In this document: positions 1-10,046 of the stretch, one piece after another
Layout of the letters: each line of letters begins with the position of its first letter
Position numbering within the stretch: position 1 is the stretch's first letter
Assembly: GCA_029834535.1 (NCBI GenBank)
Contig: JAQMWT010000322.1
Coordinates: 310,001 to 374,000 of the forward strand
Length of the DNA: 64,000 bases
Reading direction: 5' to 3'
Origin: Chrysophaeum taylorii
Taxonomy: Eukaryota > Sar > Pelagophyceae > Pelagomonadales > Pelagomonadaceae
Notes under the pieces: generated by a model
The model's database searches: none
Told to the model about the DNA's origin: nothing
What the model saw: the letters and a program-made list of their open reading frames with translations, nothing else
Program-made: the position numbers and the translations under genes

Positions 1-634
1 TGCGATAGACGTAAAAATAAGAAACGCGCGTATCCTCACAAGGCGGCCGTTGTTAAGCTCCGAGAGGCGGCCGCGGGCCTTAGCCTCTTCTGACATGCCC
101 TTGGTGAACATGGCGGGGTCAAAGAAGTTCCAGTCGAACGGCTCGATCGAGCCAAGCTTGACGTCGCCGAGAGTGTAATGAGGCGTTTGCGTCTCAATGT
201 TGATCTCAATCGCGCCAAGGAAGAGAATGATCTGGAGCTTGCCCGCATCGGGGAGGGCCTCCCAGGCGCGGACGCCCGTGCCAAGGGACTTGAAGGAGAC
301 GCCCGTCGCGACGTCGCCCGGGAAGCAGATGCCGAGCTCGTTGATTATCCAGCCGACCGTGGCGGCCATCGCGACGCGGCCGTGCTTGATCTCGGCCGCG
401 CGGTACCACTTGAGGGTCTTGTCGCTGCCCCAGAACGACAGCCCGAGCGGGTCCCAAACGCCCATCGGCGCCGAAGAGCCCTCCATCGACTCCAACTTTT
501 CAGACACGGCACGGACGGGGGCCTGCGTCGCCGAGTCAGCCAATGCATTCAAGGCGACACACCGTCGCGGCGGGAGGGGTGTTGAGCTGGAAGGCCGAGG
601 CCGAAGCAGCGAGGGCGAGGACGACCTTGTACAT
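1..634 (-). CDS. Fucoxanthin-chlorophyll a/c light-harvesting protein (5' part)
   Basis: Plastid antenna protein that binds chlorophyll a/c and fucoxanthin in the thylakoid. Exon 1 (634..563) encodes a signal peptide ending in ASAF, the bipartite plastid-import motif of red-lineage algae. A 40-nt intron (562..523, GTGTGT...GCAG) interrupts it. Exon 2 (522..40) contains the first LHC helix, KWYRAAEIKHGRVAMAA, with its conserved Glu and His chlorophyll ligands. It then carries the middle helix region and ends at the start of helix 3 (RLSELNNGRL). There a second donor (GTGAGG at 39..34) begins an intron that runs off the window. The 3' exon with the rest of helix 3 is outside. Both junctions are phase 0. 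The assignment to the FCP/LHC family is secure; the subfamily (Lhcf versus Lhcr) is not determined. Confidence 0.93.
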
Positions 635-1000
635 GTTGCTGTTGGAAATTGAACGTGATAGATCGCAACTCAAGTCGATCTATGGAAACCGTACGATGGG
701 TGGATTCACAGTTACGTCAGTATGACTCATAGACCCGTTTGGGGGTCCGGTATGTTTTTCTGCTTTTTCTTGTGCGCGTATCAATGATACAAGTGAACAT
801 TGATAATACAGCGTTGTCAAACGTTAGTAAAAAGAATTATCAAAGTCCTTTACTTTACGTATTTTACTTTACTTTACAATTACTTTACTGTCTTTTCAAA
901 ACGATGGGAAAGTGTATACAGTCTTTACATTACCACATTTCATGTGCATATCTGATACGTCGACCAAATGAGTTGAACGACGTACGTTTCTTCGGACCCC
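635..1000. other. AT-rich spacer
   Basis: The bases upstream of the FCP gene are clearly lower in GC than the genes, with short TTTAC/TTTACTTTAC runs around 850-890. No coding frame looks real. It probably holds the FCP promoter nearest 634 and transposon-flanking DNA nearer 1000. Confidence 0.5.
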
Positions 1001-1710
1001 GGATTCGACGGCCAGGCCGGCCGACGCCGAGCAGTCGCCTCCGGTGGCGTGCCACAACGTGGAGGATGAGATCGAAGGTGGTGCTGATGACGACGGTGAG
1101 GAGGAGGACGGCAACGCCTTCGTGCGACTGCGCCGGCGTCCGACTCAGATGACGATGGCGACATCGAGCCCGACTGCTGGGCCGAAGCCATTCCTCAGCC
1201 CGAAGAGCAGCAGCAAGCTGGGCAATCGGAGGAGGCGATGCCGGACTTCAAGCTGGAGTTCGAACGCGTCCTCGTGAAGCGATTCCAGTACGCTCGCACC
1301 ATCGAGTGGCTCAAGGAATTTCCTGACGACCTCTCGGATTCCTCTCACACCTCCAGGATCCCCAAGCTCGTGGACCTGATGTTGCTCAACGTCGGCAAGC
1401 TCTACGCGCGAATAGAGGGCAACCAGGAGTACGGCTACCTTCCGGACGGCACTAGGTTCGAAGGGCAATATCGGCGCGCTGCCTGCTGCTGAGAGCTTCT
1501 GCGAGCGCATCATCTCAGCTGCCAACATCCCCATGACCGAGGGCAACACCCTCCTGAGCGACGAGGAGCTGGACATGCTCGTGACCCCGCGCATGAACAA
1601 GGAGTTTATTAAGTGGACTCGAGACAAGCACGGCCACATCCTCGAGAAGTTCGAGTTCAAATCCGAGATCATTCCCCTCGAAGAAAACAAAGGAGGCGAC
1701 TGCGATTAAC
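1000..1710 (+). pseudogene. Decayed hAT-family transposase fragment
   Basis: Two adjacent plus-strand frames together read as the C-terminal part of a hAT transposase. The first carries an acidic stretch and then FERVLVKRFQYARTIEWLKEF. The second, from about 1460 to the TAA near 1708, reads LPAAESFCERIISAANIPMT and then LSDEELDMLV. This matches the hAT dimerisation signature (P-[AS]-x-S-x-x-S-E-R-x-F-S ... LS-x-E-x-x-x-x-L-V), with Cys in place of the usual Ser. A one-base frame change near 1460 separates the parts. There is no N-terminal BED finger or full catalytic core, so this is a dead fragment. No terminal inverted repeats were found. Confidence 0.6.
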
Positions 1711-1832
1711 CATTAGCAGTAAAACAGTTCGCTCATCACATCGTTGTGTAGTGCTCCGTCCATGCACGAGGCTGGAACTGGAATAGAAATACGGCAAAAT
1801 TGGATTTTCAGCTTGGGAAGGAAGCTAACTAA

Positions 1833-1930
1833 CTAACTAACTTCAGACCTCTCCCGAGCATAAGAGCCAGGCCGGACCGACAGGAGCCAGTCCGGAATCA
1901 CGGGCCTGTAGACGAGGAGCGCCGAAAGGT
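1833..1930 (-). repeat. Dispersed repeat A, copy 1
   Basis: About 95 nt that match 60305..60405 in inverted orientation at roughly 90% by eye. The shared block includes GACTGGCTCCTGTCGGTCC and ends in a TTAGTTAGTTAG run (here read as CTAACTAACTAA at 1829..1841). It lies downstream of the hAT remnant. It may be the end of a mobile element or a SINE/MITE-like unit; two copies are too few to decide. Confidence 0.7.
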
Positions 1931-2035
1931 CGGTCGTTGGGGAGTAGCCATCAAGCTTGTCGCCATGCGACGAGGAGACCGCGATGTGACTGACAACCAA
2001 CTCTTCGATAACCTTCCGTCGGCGCCCCCCGGCAA

Positions 2036-2135
2036 TACCCCGTCCCACTGCGAACCTTCCGGCTGCCAACCGGCCCGCCCGGGAGGCGAATAGGTGCCAA
2101 CCTACGCCGGGAGGGAGGATGCCCTCGCAAGGCTC
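2036..2135 (+). repeat. Dispersed repeat B, copy 1
   Basis: About 95 nt matching 30776..30875 in direct orientation, including the exact block GGAGGCGAATAGGTGCCAAC followed by CTACGCCGGGAGG. It sits about 100 nt past repeat A, so the two could be parts of one composite element. Repeat A is absent at the second B copy and B is absent at the second A copy. Confidence 0.7.
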
Positions 2136-2324
2136 AAATTAGTTCCAGTTACTTAAATACAGAGGCCATCTATTCATCGAGCCACGTAGGTGCGTCGCTG
2201 ATTCTGGTCACATAGGGTAAATACACGAGCGCCGGCGCGCGGCAGCAAAGCGAGTACGCGATTGTAGCCGCCGTAGCGCGAGTCGTCGCACGTACTAGCA
2301 CTAGCACTAGCATTGCCAATGGCA
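2136..2324. other. Spacer 3' of the sigma factor gene
   Basis: Short non-coding stretch with a small CTAGCA tandem run near 2292-2312 just before the sigma-factor stop codon. No gene seen. Confidence 0.4.
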
Positions 2325-3644
2325 CTAGCCTGTAAACATCTCAGCGGTGGCCTCGAGGCCCTCGAGCTTCGCGCGGTCCTTGCGAAGCTTCTGGAGCGCC
2401 GAACGCTCGAGATTCCGAATCATCTTGACAGAGTGGCCCGCGATCGCGCCAACCTCGGTACGCGTGCGCACGGCGCCGTCGTCGAGACCGAGACGGAGCC
2501 GAAGGACGTCGCGCTCGGTCGGCTTGAGGGTCTTCGCCATGACATCGTCGAGAATATCGCGGAGCTCGTGGAAGGCAACGGCGTGCTCCGGAACGAGATC
2601 GGGGGACTCGATGATGTCGCCGAGGGAGGAATCCGCGGGGGCTCCCGCCGACTTGATGTAGACGGCACTGTCGGAGGACGTCGTCCTGCTCGGCGAAGAC
2701 GTCTTCAGTATGGGAACATCGAGGGAGTAGGCGATGGAGGTCGGGGGGGATCGTCGTAGGATTTTGATCTGGTGTTGCGTCAGGCCTGTCGCGGCCGCGA
2801 ATTCGGCCGAGCTCGGTCGACGTCCGAGTTCGTTTTCGAGCGCTTCCGTCACGTTTCGCGCGCGCTTGGCCATCTGCTCGATCCGCACTGGGATGCGGAT
2901 AATGGACCGTTTCTGCACCGCGTCGGCGATCGCCGACCGGATCCACCAGGTAGCATACGTCGAGAGTTTGAAGCCTCGGGACGGGTCGAAGCGATCGACG
3001 GCAGTCGCGAGCCCGAACACGCCTTCGCCCACGAGGTCGCTGAGGCTCGTCTGACCGCCGTCGCGGTCGATACCGAACGACGACTTTGTTTGCTGCGTCC
3101 GACGGAATGCTGATCGCGCCATCTTCACAACCAGGCGCATGTTCGCGAGTATGAGCTGCTCGCGAGCCTCGACGCCGTCGCGACGCGCTGCCCGCAGCGC
3201 GCCCACGCTCGCGTAGCCGCAGAGAACCGCGAGCTCGGCGTCCGTCGGCGGTCGCTCCTCCTCGCGCTCAAACTGCGCGGCCTCGGCCTCGATTGCCTGC
3301 CGCGCCTGCGCGAGCTCGGCCAGACGCACCTCCTCCTCTCGGCTCAAGAGCGCCTTGGTGAGCAATTGCTCGACGCCACCGAGCGACTCCTGGGGGTCGC
3401 GCTGCACTGGACTACTACGCCTCTTCGGAGTTCTGCGGGCCTTCTTCGGCGCGACGACGGGCTTGGTGACGCGAATCACCGAGTTAGCCGCAGGGTATTC
3501 GACCTTCTTCTTGCGCGGCCGCCCCGCTCTTCGACGTTCGGGAAGCTCTTCGCGTCCAGCCGAGCACACCAATGTGCACCGCGTCGTAATTGGCGTCGTC
3601 ACGAGGGCCCGCACCAACCCCAGGACAATCAACGGGAGCCACAT
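2325..3644 (-). CDS. Plastid-targeted sigma-70 family RNA polymerase factor
   Basis: Nuclear-encoded sigma factor that would direct the plastid-encoded bacterial-type RNA polymerase to promoters. I chose the ATG at 3644 because it gives a hydrophobic N-terminal signal (MWLPLIVLGLVRALVTTP). An upstream in-frame ATG at 3818 adds 58 low-quality residues. From 3644 the protein is 439 aa. A basic linker precedes region 1.2-like and 2.1 sequence. The core region 2 motif is at about residues 200-242 (DLVGEGVFGL, RGFKLSTYATWWIRSAI). It is followed by region 3 (RARNVTEALENELGRRP) and region 4 (LKPTERDVLRLRLGLDDG, then the helix-turn-helix EVGAIAGHSVKMIRNLE). The catalytic layout matches cyanobacterial and plastid SIG proteins. 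It is intronless and its 3' end abuts repeat-rich DNA. Confidence 0.93.
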   Translation of the reverse strand: MWLPLIVLGLVRALVTTPITTRCTLVCSAGREELPERRRAGRPRKKKVEYPAANSVIRVTKPVVAPKKARRTPKRRSSPVQRDPQESLGGVEQLLTKALLSREEEVRLAELAQARQAIEAEAAQFEREEERPPTDAELAVLCGYASVGALRAARRDGVEAREQLILANMRLVVKMARSAFRRTQQTKSSFGIDRDGGQTSLSDLVGEGVFGLATAVDRFDPSRGFKLSTYATWWIRSAIADAVQKRSIIRIPVRIEQMAKRARNVTEALENELGRRPSSAEFAAATGLTQHQIKILRRSPPTSIAYSLDVPILKTSSPSRTTSSDSAVYIKSAGAPADSSLGDIIESPDLVPEHAVAFHELRDILDDVMAKTLKPTERDVLRLRLGLDDGAVRTRTEVGAIAGHSVKMIRNLERSALQKLRKDRAKLEGLEATAEMFTG

Positions 3645-6600
3645 GTGTCGCGCTCGTTGTGTTCTTCGCCACGCACGCCTTCCCTCCCCCCTTGGCTTAG
3701 CTGCCCTGGGACAGATGTTCGATTTTGATTTTAGTATTTGGGTTGGGGGAACAAGCAGGGAAGCCTCCTTCAACTTTTGTACTATAGTTCTTGGTGGGCG
3801 GGCCGAACGCTGCGCCACAACCCGTAGTTGTTGTTGAAGTAGACATTTTCCCAGGCCCTTGCCGTGAATCGCGTTGCTTCAGCCAATTTGCCACACACCA
3901 GCGTGGCGGGTGAGGCGCTGTGGCTTGGTTGACGAAGCAGGTCCAGTTTGAGTCGACGCCCAGTTCCCAGCCAGGGGGGTCCAACCGCGCACGTCGAGCC
4001 GCAGGTCGCCAGCCCTCTTAAATGAACAATCCCCGGTCGCGTGGTACCGCGCGCGAGGTCCACCACCACCACGAACGCACCGCCTTATTATCCCGCGCCT
4101 CTCCTTCTTCCTTGTTCTCACCTTCAGCTCGACGCGGGACGTCCTCGCCCAGTGTCGCGGGTTCTGCGGCTTTGGTACTTTACTCCCTCGGCCCCATCCG
4201 AGGCGTGGACCACAAACGTCTCGGGGTGTACGGCTTTCGTAGAGTTGTTGTAGTTTCGGACCAAACACCATCATACCCCACCCACCGGCACTCTTCTACC
4301 CTTAACCCTGGGACAACACGAACCGAAAATTGTTCCAGAGTTATTACAGAAGCTTCAACATTTATTATCCCGAGTTGAAGGTTTACTGTGTGCCGATTAC
4401 TGGCGACTCGTTTCGTTTTATTTTTTCGGGCGACAGGTTCTTTGCGTAGCCGTGGCGAGCCGAACAACTGGGCCGGCAGCCCAACCATCGCTGCCCGTCG
4501 CGGCCACCTAAATATTTCGCTTGGTTGTGCACACGCGCTTTGTTTTTTTTTCCTCCGCACAACAACGCGTTGCTGCTTTGCGCGAAAGGCCACGCAACAG
4601 CAAAACACGAAAAGAATCAAGCTCGGACTCGGTGCTTTTTCGTTTTTGAGCTCGATTTCGAGGACCCCACCGCCCGCGATGCGCGTAGCGCAAATCTCGC
4701 CACCGCTCGCCACCAGCATCATCGCAGCACGGCAACGACGGAGTGAACTGCGCGGTATCTGAGTGTCGTCCAGTTTCCGATCGTGTCTACGTCGTCATCG
4801 TCGCTCGGAGCGAAGACGCGAAACACGGGCTTGGACTGTCTGTTGCGCTCGACCTGTTCGGACCAAGATACCATTCGGGTCATTGCCATCGCGGCCCATT
4901 ATATGGACTGGAGAAGCGTCTCGTACCCGGCGCCGCGCGGTCAATTCGGAAAATCGAAAATCGATGCGCTCGTCGCGACAACGTCGCTCAACATCTACCC
5001 GAACAACGAACGTCGCGTGGCTCGCCAGCAATTCGCACTTTACGTCCGCGCGCGACGTTTGTGCCAACGAGAGTTCGTTCGTTGATTCGTTCCTCACTTA
5101 CGATCGAGCTGCGAAATCGGCCGGGCGGAACGGCGCAAATCGGTTCGTGATAGATCTTTTGACCGCCGGTGCTGTTGTGCACGCGAAAGCGATTCCCGCC
5201 GACGTGTCCAGCTCCACCCGGAGCGTACAGTACGGCGACTACGGTCTCCGAGCAATGAACGTCTACAATGGCGAATATGTACAACCGGCGACGGCACCAT
5301 CGCCCGATGCTCGGGAAATATTTATGCACTGGTAGCAAGCGCCAATCTTGTCCCTCTGGAACAGAGGATGGCGTCTGTCGCCACTGTGCGTGATCCAGCG
5401 TCCCTCTTTTTTTCGTTGGTTTTCTTCTTCTTCTTCCTCTTCCTCTTCCTCTTCCTCTTCTTCTTCACGCACGCGTCATTGCGAGACACGTGCAGTCGGG
5501 CGTTATCGGGACGAGGCCGACGGCGTCGAGAGCTGCGTGCTCTGCGACCAAGTGGAGTACAACCCCGGCGCGCGCGAGTCGAAATCACTGCCCAAAGTAC
5601 CGAGCCAACACGATCCGACACGACGTCTATATCATGAAATCCATGAACATAGCAGGCTCGTCGGAAGAGATTGACTTCGCGCGACCTCGACTGATCAATG
5701 CCTGTGCAAGAGGAGCTTTTTCTCCACAGTGGGTCAGCGGCGAGACGCCAGGACCGAAGGTCTCGGTGGGGGCACCAATGGCACGGCCTCCTCAAAGGAG
5801 GATCGTGGGCGGGAAAGACGTCGGCGTCGTCGCATAAGGTTGACTACGGGGCGACCGCCTACCCAAAATCGTCGAAGAAAAGTTCCTCGCGTGTGACCAA
5901 TCGCTTGTGCCGAGGGCTTCCAATGCTCGCGTGGGTTCCGCGGCGCCTCTGCGACCAGCTACGGACTCGCAAGTATTATTGGATCGTGGGCTGCAGCCGT
6001 TGGTTCGGCGACGTGCGCTCGGGAGCGCGCGACGCGTTTGGTGGTCTACGGGTTGTCGATGAATTCTAGCTCTAATTTTTCACCAAGGACTTTTCCACCA
6101 TCTCGATGTCGATTGCGCATCCGAAGTGGATCGCCATTGTTGCCTACGTCTTGTACCCAGAGAAGACCTATGATTGGCAACCTCTGCCTTCTGTAGAACG
6201 CTTGCTGCTGTTCGACGCCGACCTCGTGCGTCGTCGGTTTGCCGCCGATCGCGAGTTTCTATCTCGCTCGCCGTCGCGATCGAAACAAAAAAATGCCCTG
6301 CATGTCGCTTCGGCGAGACTTGTAATATGTAGGCGCGTGCGGCATCGAGATGGCGCGCGCAACGATCATCGCCATCAGTACGCTGACCGCGATCCTCCCA
6401 ACGGTCAAAATCAATCAGCGCGTTCCTCGTCCTCATGTGCAAAAAGACGTCCTAGAAGAAGTAAACGAAGTTAGACAAATCGATGCAGACATCCCACGCA
6501 GATCGTCGCTGTCGCGAGCCTCGCGCATCGTTGCGTTTCCCGCGAGCGACCATCGTCTTGGTCATCCGTCACCACCTACGCGTGAGAGACGGGCGTCCAC

Positions 6601-7701
6601 GGCTCGTACGTGGTACTCGAGAGGTTTGGCGAGCAGAACGGTTCCGCGTACACCATCGTCCGAACGATCGTTTTATTCTTGATTTCGGTCGTCGTCGAGG
6701 ACGGCAGCCTGCTGCTCGCTCTCGCGGTCTTTGTTTCGTTCGACTTACTACGCGTGGCAGCAGCCAATCGAGAGCCTGTCTTTGAATTGTGTCATGAGTG
6801 GCGCCGAGCTCATGGTCGTCGTCGCGAACGTATGCACCTCGTTGATTCCCCACGTCGTGCCAAAGCCAGGAGAGGTGGTGGGTCCTCTTGACGGCTGTTC
6901 TTCTCCTGGGTGCCGTGGATGAGGCTTCCGAATGCGACGCGACGAGTCGCCTGTCTTCGTTTAGTCTGAGCACGACGTCGAGACGCCGTCACATCGCCAA
7001 CACGTGGACGCGCTGTTACCGTCCTCACTCCCGAGATTGCCGTCACCGCCAATTCTTCCAATTTGAGCTCTTTTCGCAATTAGCGCGGACGACCGAGGCG
7101 TTCGTTCGTCGCCCGCGCGTCGCCGCTCTTCGAAGCCCTGAGCCGCGTTCTGGGCGGGCGTCCCTCCCTGGTGGTGCACCATCGGGGCATCATCTCGTTT
7201 GTCACTCCGACCCCGCGAACGTTCTTGTTTTTTTTTTTTTTTCGTCCGCTTCATCGCGGCCGCGAGCGGCACCACCGAAGGTTTTAACTCTCGACGACGA
7301 CTAAGACCTCATAGAGGCGCCCATGTCGTCCAGCGTCTTGTACGCGCTCCTCTCAGCCACAAAAGCTCCAGGCATTCGCGAGAACGAGGAGTCCGGACTC
7401 ACATGAAAACACGTTCTTCACCGGCCGGCTATCCGCGAGTCGCGACAGTCTCGTCGGGGGCACTCATCTTGCCTGACGATGAGGAAGGAGGACGTGGCGC
7501 ATCATCATCATCATCATCATCATCTCATTATTATCTCGGAGCTCGGACGTTGCGGCGGCGGCGGCGGCGATGGCCTTCGCGCCTACGAGAAAGATGACTA
7601 GACGGAGATGACTAGACGAAGAGGACTAGACGAAGGGCCGTCGTCACGAAGCGTCGGGTATAACCAGGATACAGCAGAAAAACAGCTTGATAAAATACAA
7701 A
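3645..7701. other. 4-kb region without a supportable gene
   Basis: Open frames here are short, disagree between strands and lack the codon pattern of the neighbouring genes. A few plus-strand patches look protein-like: about 5095-5335 (FVIDLLTAGAVVHAKA ... GDYGLRAMNVYNGEYV), 5510-5670 (VESCVLCDQVEYNPGARE) and 6640-6760 (hydrophobic). They shift frame and match no family I can name. Low-complexity tracts include a TCTTCC/TTC pyrimidine run at 5413-5467, a T run at 7229-7243, a CAT run at 7500-7527 and a GGC run at 7555-7572. It could be a decayed gene or element, or an intron-rich gene beyond what can be read by eye. Confidence 0.5.
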
Positions 7702-8484
7702 CTAGACTTCGAGGAGCGGGGCGAGGGCACCGAAGCGGAGTCGGTGACGCGTTTCATGGTCGCGGTCGTCGCGGAGGCGGTCTTTTTCCTGGCGCGCAAG
7801 GTGTAATTGGCGCGTTCGGAGGGGCTGGGCAAAGGTGTCGAGGAGTGCAGCGTGGGCTTTTATGGCGTCGTCGAGGGCGGTGAGATGGGCGAGGAGGGCG
7901 AGGACCGGCTTCGAGACGTCGCGGCCGCCGTCGTCGAGAACGCGTGTGGTGTTGTGCGCGAGAGCGGTGGCGAGGTCGAAGAGCGGCACGAGGGAGCGGC
8001 GGCCTCGGACGGCGAGGAGCCTAGCCCATCGGTCCTTGACGCGCGAGAAGGCCACGGCGTCGGTCGAGAGCGCGCAGGATTCGTTGAATGATCTTTCGAG
8101 GTGGGAAACAGCCTTGAAGCAGGCCGAATCGACGCAAAAGTCCCTCGCGGCGTCGTCTCGGTCGACGACGACGACGCGACGACGCAGCAGAGATCGGTGT
8201 TCGAGGGCATGTTCGAGGACGGCGCGCAGGCACTGCCGGATGGCGCGGCGGCCCGCGGCGACCTCGGCGTCGAAGGTGTCCCAGTCGTGAGCCTGCTGCC
8301 CCCAGAGCGTCCAGCATGTCGAGCACCTTGAAATCTTCGATGTCCGGGCGGCCGTCCATCGCGCCTGGCACCGGGCGTGTACGCCGTGGGCGCACTTGAC
8401 GCACCGCACCACGCCCTCGGACAGCGCCTCGAGGCAGATCCGGCACGACTCCTCTTCGCCGAGCTCGTCGAAGCTGTCGCACAT
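7702..8484 (-). CDS. RING-type zinc finger protein
   Basis: A 260-residue protein, probably an E3 ubiquitin ligase or RING-variant protein. Cys/His ligands sit at C14, C17, C28, C31, H33/H36, C39, C54 and C57. The spacing is C-x2-C-x10-C-x2-C ... H-x2-C-x14-C-x2-C, close to a RING or RING-CH fold (SCRICLEALSEG, CVKCAHGVHARC, CSTCW). The remaining 200 residues are helical and unrecognised. An upstream in-frame ATG (8661) would overlap the divergent neighbour. I chose 8484 because the zinc-binding region then starts near the N-terminus and 88 nt remain for a shared promoter. Confidence 0.7.
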   Translation of the reverse strand: MCDSFDELGEEESCRICLEALSEGVVRCVKCAHGVHARCQARWTAARTSKISRCSTCWTLWGQQAHDWDTFDAEVAAGRRAIRQCLRAVLEHALEHRSLLRRRVVVVDRDDAARDFCVDSACFKAVSHLERSFNESCALSTDAVAFSRVKDRWARLLAVRGRRSLVPLFDLATALAHNTTRVLDDGGRDVSKPVLALLAHLTALDDAIKAHAALLDTFAQPLRTRQLHLARQEKDRLRDDRDHETRHRLRFGALAPLLEV

Positions 8485-8572
8485 AGCTTTTTGAACACGC
8501 GAGAACGGTCGACAGAAACAAGGGAAGGGTTTAGGAGTCAAGAGGAAAGGGTTAGTAACAGTTGAAGTGGGT
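8485..8572. promoter_or_regulatory. Bidirectional promoter region (RING gene / unknown plastid protein)
   Basis: Only 88 nt separate the two divergent start codons. The segment holds AGGGTTTAGG (8526-8535) and GGGTTAG (8549-8555), resembling the plant telo-box. It also holds AGGAGTCAA (8534-8542), a block that recurs upstream of RRP36 at about 9884-9892. Confidence 0.5.
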
Positions 8573-9262
8573 ATGTTTGTCGTTCCTCTTTTGGTTGCAG
8601 CCGCAACCGAGGCTTTCGTGTGCAACGACGGGAGCGCGCAAGCGCGGCGCACGGTGACCATGCAGATCCCACCCCAGAACTCGGGGTGGGTCGCGGACGA
8701 GGAGGAGGCGAATCGAATGTTTAACCCGTGGCCGGAGACCTACGTGCCAGACCCCAAGTACCGGGGAAGCTGCCCGCCGGGTCTCGGTCGCGAAAACACG
8801 CCCCTCGAGGAGCTCAGCATGGAGGTCCACCAGGAAGACTTCGCCTTCTTCGAGATTCCGTTCCACCTGCGGCTTCCGTCGAACCACCCGTACTTACTCG
8901 GGCCTTACGATCGACTCGAAATAGCCGGTCGCTTCGTCGACGACCACGTCATCGAGCGCGCCTCGCGAAAAGCGAGGGAAAAGGAGCCCAGCTTGATCGA
9001 GAAGGTTGAGAAGCTCGAGGGCTTTGGGGAGGTCGAGGACGACACCACCGACAAGGACCCCTTGTTCGACGACCAGAGCTCCGTCCTCCTGGACGCCGCC
9101 CTCGGCCTCGACGAGGACGGTGGTGCTCAGAAGCCACCCAAGAAGCGACCGGGCGCCCCCAGGAAGAAGCGGGGCGGATCCCAGAAGAAGATAAAGCCGT
9201 CGAGGGAGGACGAAAACCCCCCACCCCCTCCCACAGACGACGACGACTTTCTTTTTGATTAA
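8573..9262 (+). CDS. Unknown, probably plastid-targeted, acidic/basic-tailed protein
   Basis: I do not recognise this 229-residue protein. The first ATG (8573) gives a signal peptide, MFVVPLLVAAATEAFV, whose A-F junction resembles the plastid-import site of red-lineage algae. The middle has conserved-looking aromatic and proline-rich sequence (NPWPETYVPDPKYRG, RLPSNHPYLLGPYDRLE). The tail alternates lysine/proline-rich and acidic blocks. It shares its promoter with the RING gene and ends in a TTAA whose two overlapping stop codons also terminate RRP36 on the other strand. A soluble plastid protein is inferred; the function is unknown. Confidence 0.7.
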   Translation: MFVVPLLVAAATEAFVCNDGSAQARRTVTMQIPPQNSGWVADEEEANRMFNPWPETYVPDPKYRGSCPPGLGRENTPLEELSMEVHQEDFAFFEIPFHLRLPSNHPYLLGPYDRLEIAGRFVDDHVIERASRKAREKEPSLIEKVEKLEGFGEVEDDTTDKDPLFDDQSSVLLDAALGLDEDGGAQKPPKKRPGAPRKKRGGSQKKIKPSREDENPPPPPTDDDDFLFD

Positions 9263-9867
9263 GACTCCTCGTCATCACCCCGGCGCCGCTTTTTGGCGCA
9301 CTGGCGCCGGAGGAACTTGTTGAGCTTGCCCGCGGCCCGGAGGGTGGTAAACTTGGCGTTGAGGACCTCCGCCTTGACGGCCGCCTTCTTGAGGAAGTAG
9401 GGCCGCTTCCCGGTGGCAACGGCCTCGCGCTCCTTCCGCTTGAGGTCGGCCTTGACCCGGGCCTGCTGCTCCCGCGCCTGCCGCGACCCGCGCTGCGACC
9501 GGAGTCGCTCGGCCGAGCGCTTGTCTACGCGAGCGAGGCTCTCAATTTCCGCAGCCTCGTGCTCCTCGAGGAACTCGTACGACTTGCGGAACACCTCGGG
9601 CCGCAGCGTGCCGCAGGCCGCCTCGAACCGCGGGTCGCGCTGCTGGCTGGCCTTCTTGCCGCGCGTCGCCTCGGAGCCGCCCCGCTTCTTCTTCGACGAC
9701 ACCTCCATTGGCGCGTTCTTCGACGCCCGTTTCTTCGGCGCCGCCGCCTCCCGCGCGCGCTTCACAGGACGCGGCGAATCCGAATCCGAAGCCTCCGATG
9801 TCCAGGGCGCCTCGTCGCCACCGTACGCCCTCTCGATCAACAGCTCGCCTAGTGTCGGCTCCATCAT
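9259..9867 (-). CDS. RRP36: rRNA biogenesis protein RRP36
   Basis: Nucleolar factor needed for early pre-18S cleavages in small-subunit assembly. The 202-residue product has an acidic, low-complexity N-terminus and then the RRP36 (DUF947) core: DPRFEAACGTLRPEVFRKSY, a charged coiled-coil of arginine/lysine repeats, and the diagnostic ATGKRPYFLKKAAVKAE followed by LRAAGKLNKFLRRQCAKKRR. Length and motif order match eukaryotic RRP36. The start is a pair of ATGs at 9867/9864. Its stop codon overlaps that of the convergent gene in a shared TTAA. Upstream bases contain GGAGTCAAAGGTTAG and AGGGTTAG, like other translation-related promoters here. Confidence 0.9.
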   Translation of the reverse strand: MMEPTLGELLIERAYGGDEAPWTSEASDSDSPRPVKRAREAAAPKKRASKNAPMEVSSKKKRGGSEATRGKKASQQRDPRFEAACGTLRPEVFRKSYEFLEEHEAAEIESLARVDKRSAERLRSQRGSRQAREQQARVKADLKRKEREAVATGKRPYFLKKAAVKAEVLNAKFTTLRAAGKLNKFLRRQCAKKRRRGDDEES

Positions 9868-10046
9868 ATTTCCGTAGGGCTTAAGGAGTCAAAGGTTAGC
9901 GAGGGTTAGTTTATTGGATACTGTATGGGGGCTTTTTTGCGCTGACTGATGGTCCGTCCGTCCGTCCGTCGGAGACACCAGCATGCACGCCAGCATAAGC
10001 AAGCAAGCACACAGGGGGACGCGTGCCTCGCAGCGAGACTCGAGTC
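9868..10046. promoter_or_regulatory. RRP36 upstream region with GGGTTAG elements
   Basis: The 178-nt gap between RRP36 and the 3' end of the uS9 gene. It carries GGAGTCAAAGGTTAG (9885-9899) and AGGGTTAG (9902-9909), plus a CCGT tandem run near 9952-9970. The motifs are read as candidate promoter elements by recurrence only. Confidence 0.35.

Noticed and set aside
3645-3818. N-terminal extension of the sigma factor
   Set aside because: The ATG at 3644 gives a clean signal peptide; the upstream 58 residues are basic and low quality, typical of leader DNA.
4180-4722. 180-residue minus-strand frame in the gene-poor region
   Set aside because: No family resemblance, irregular composition and no supporting neighbour or paralogue.
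5095-5335. Possible amidase-like segment (FVIDLLTAGAVVHAKA)
   Set aside because: Resembles the LxxAGAVxxGK strand of amidases, but no Gly/Ser-rich catalytic signature or second landmark is found nearby.
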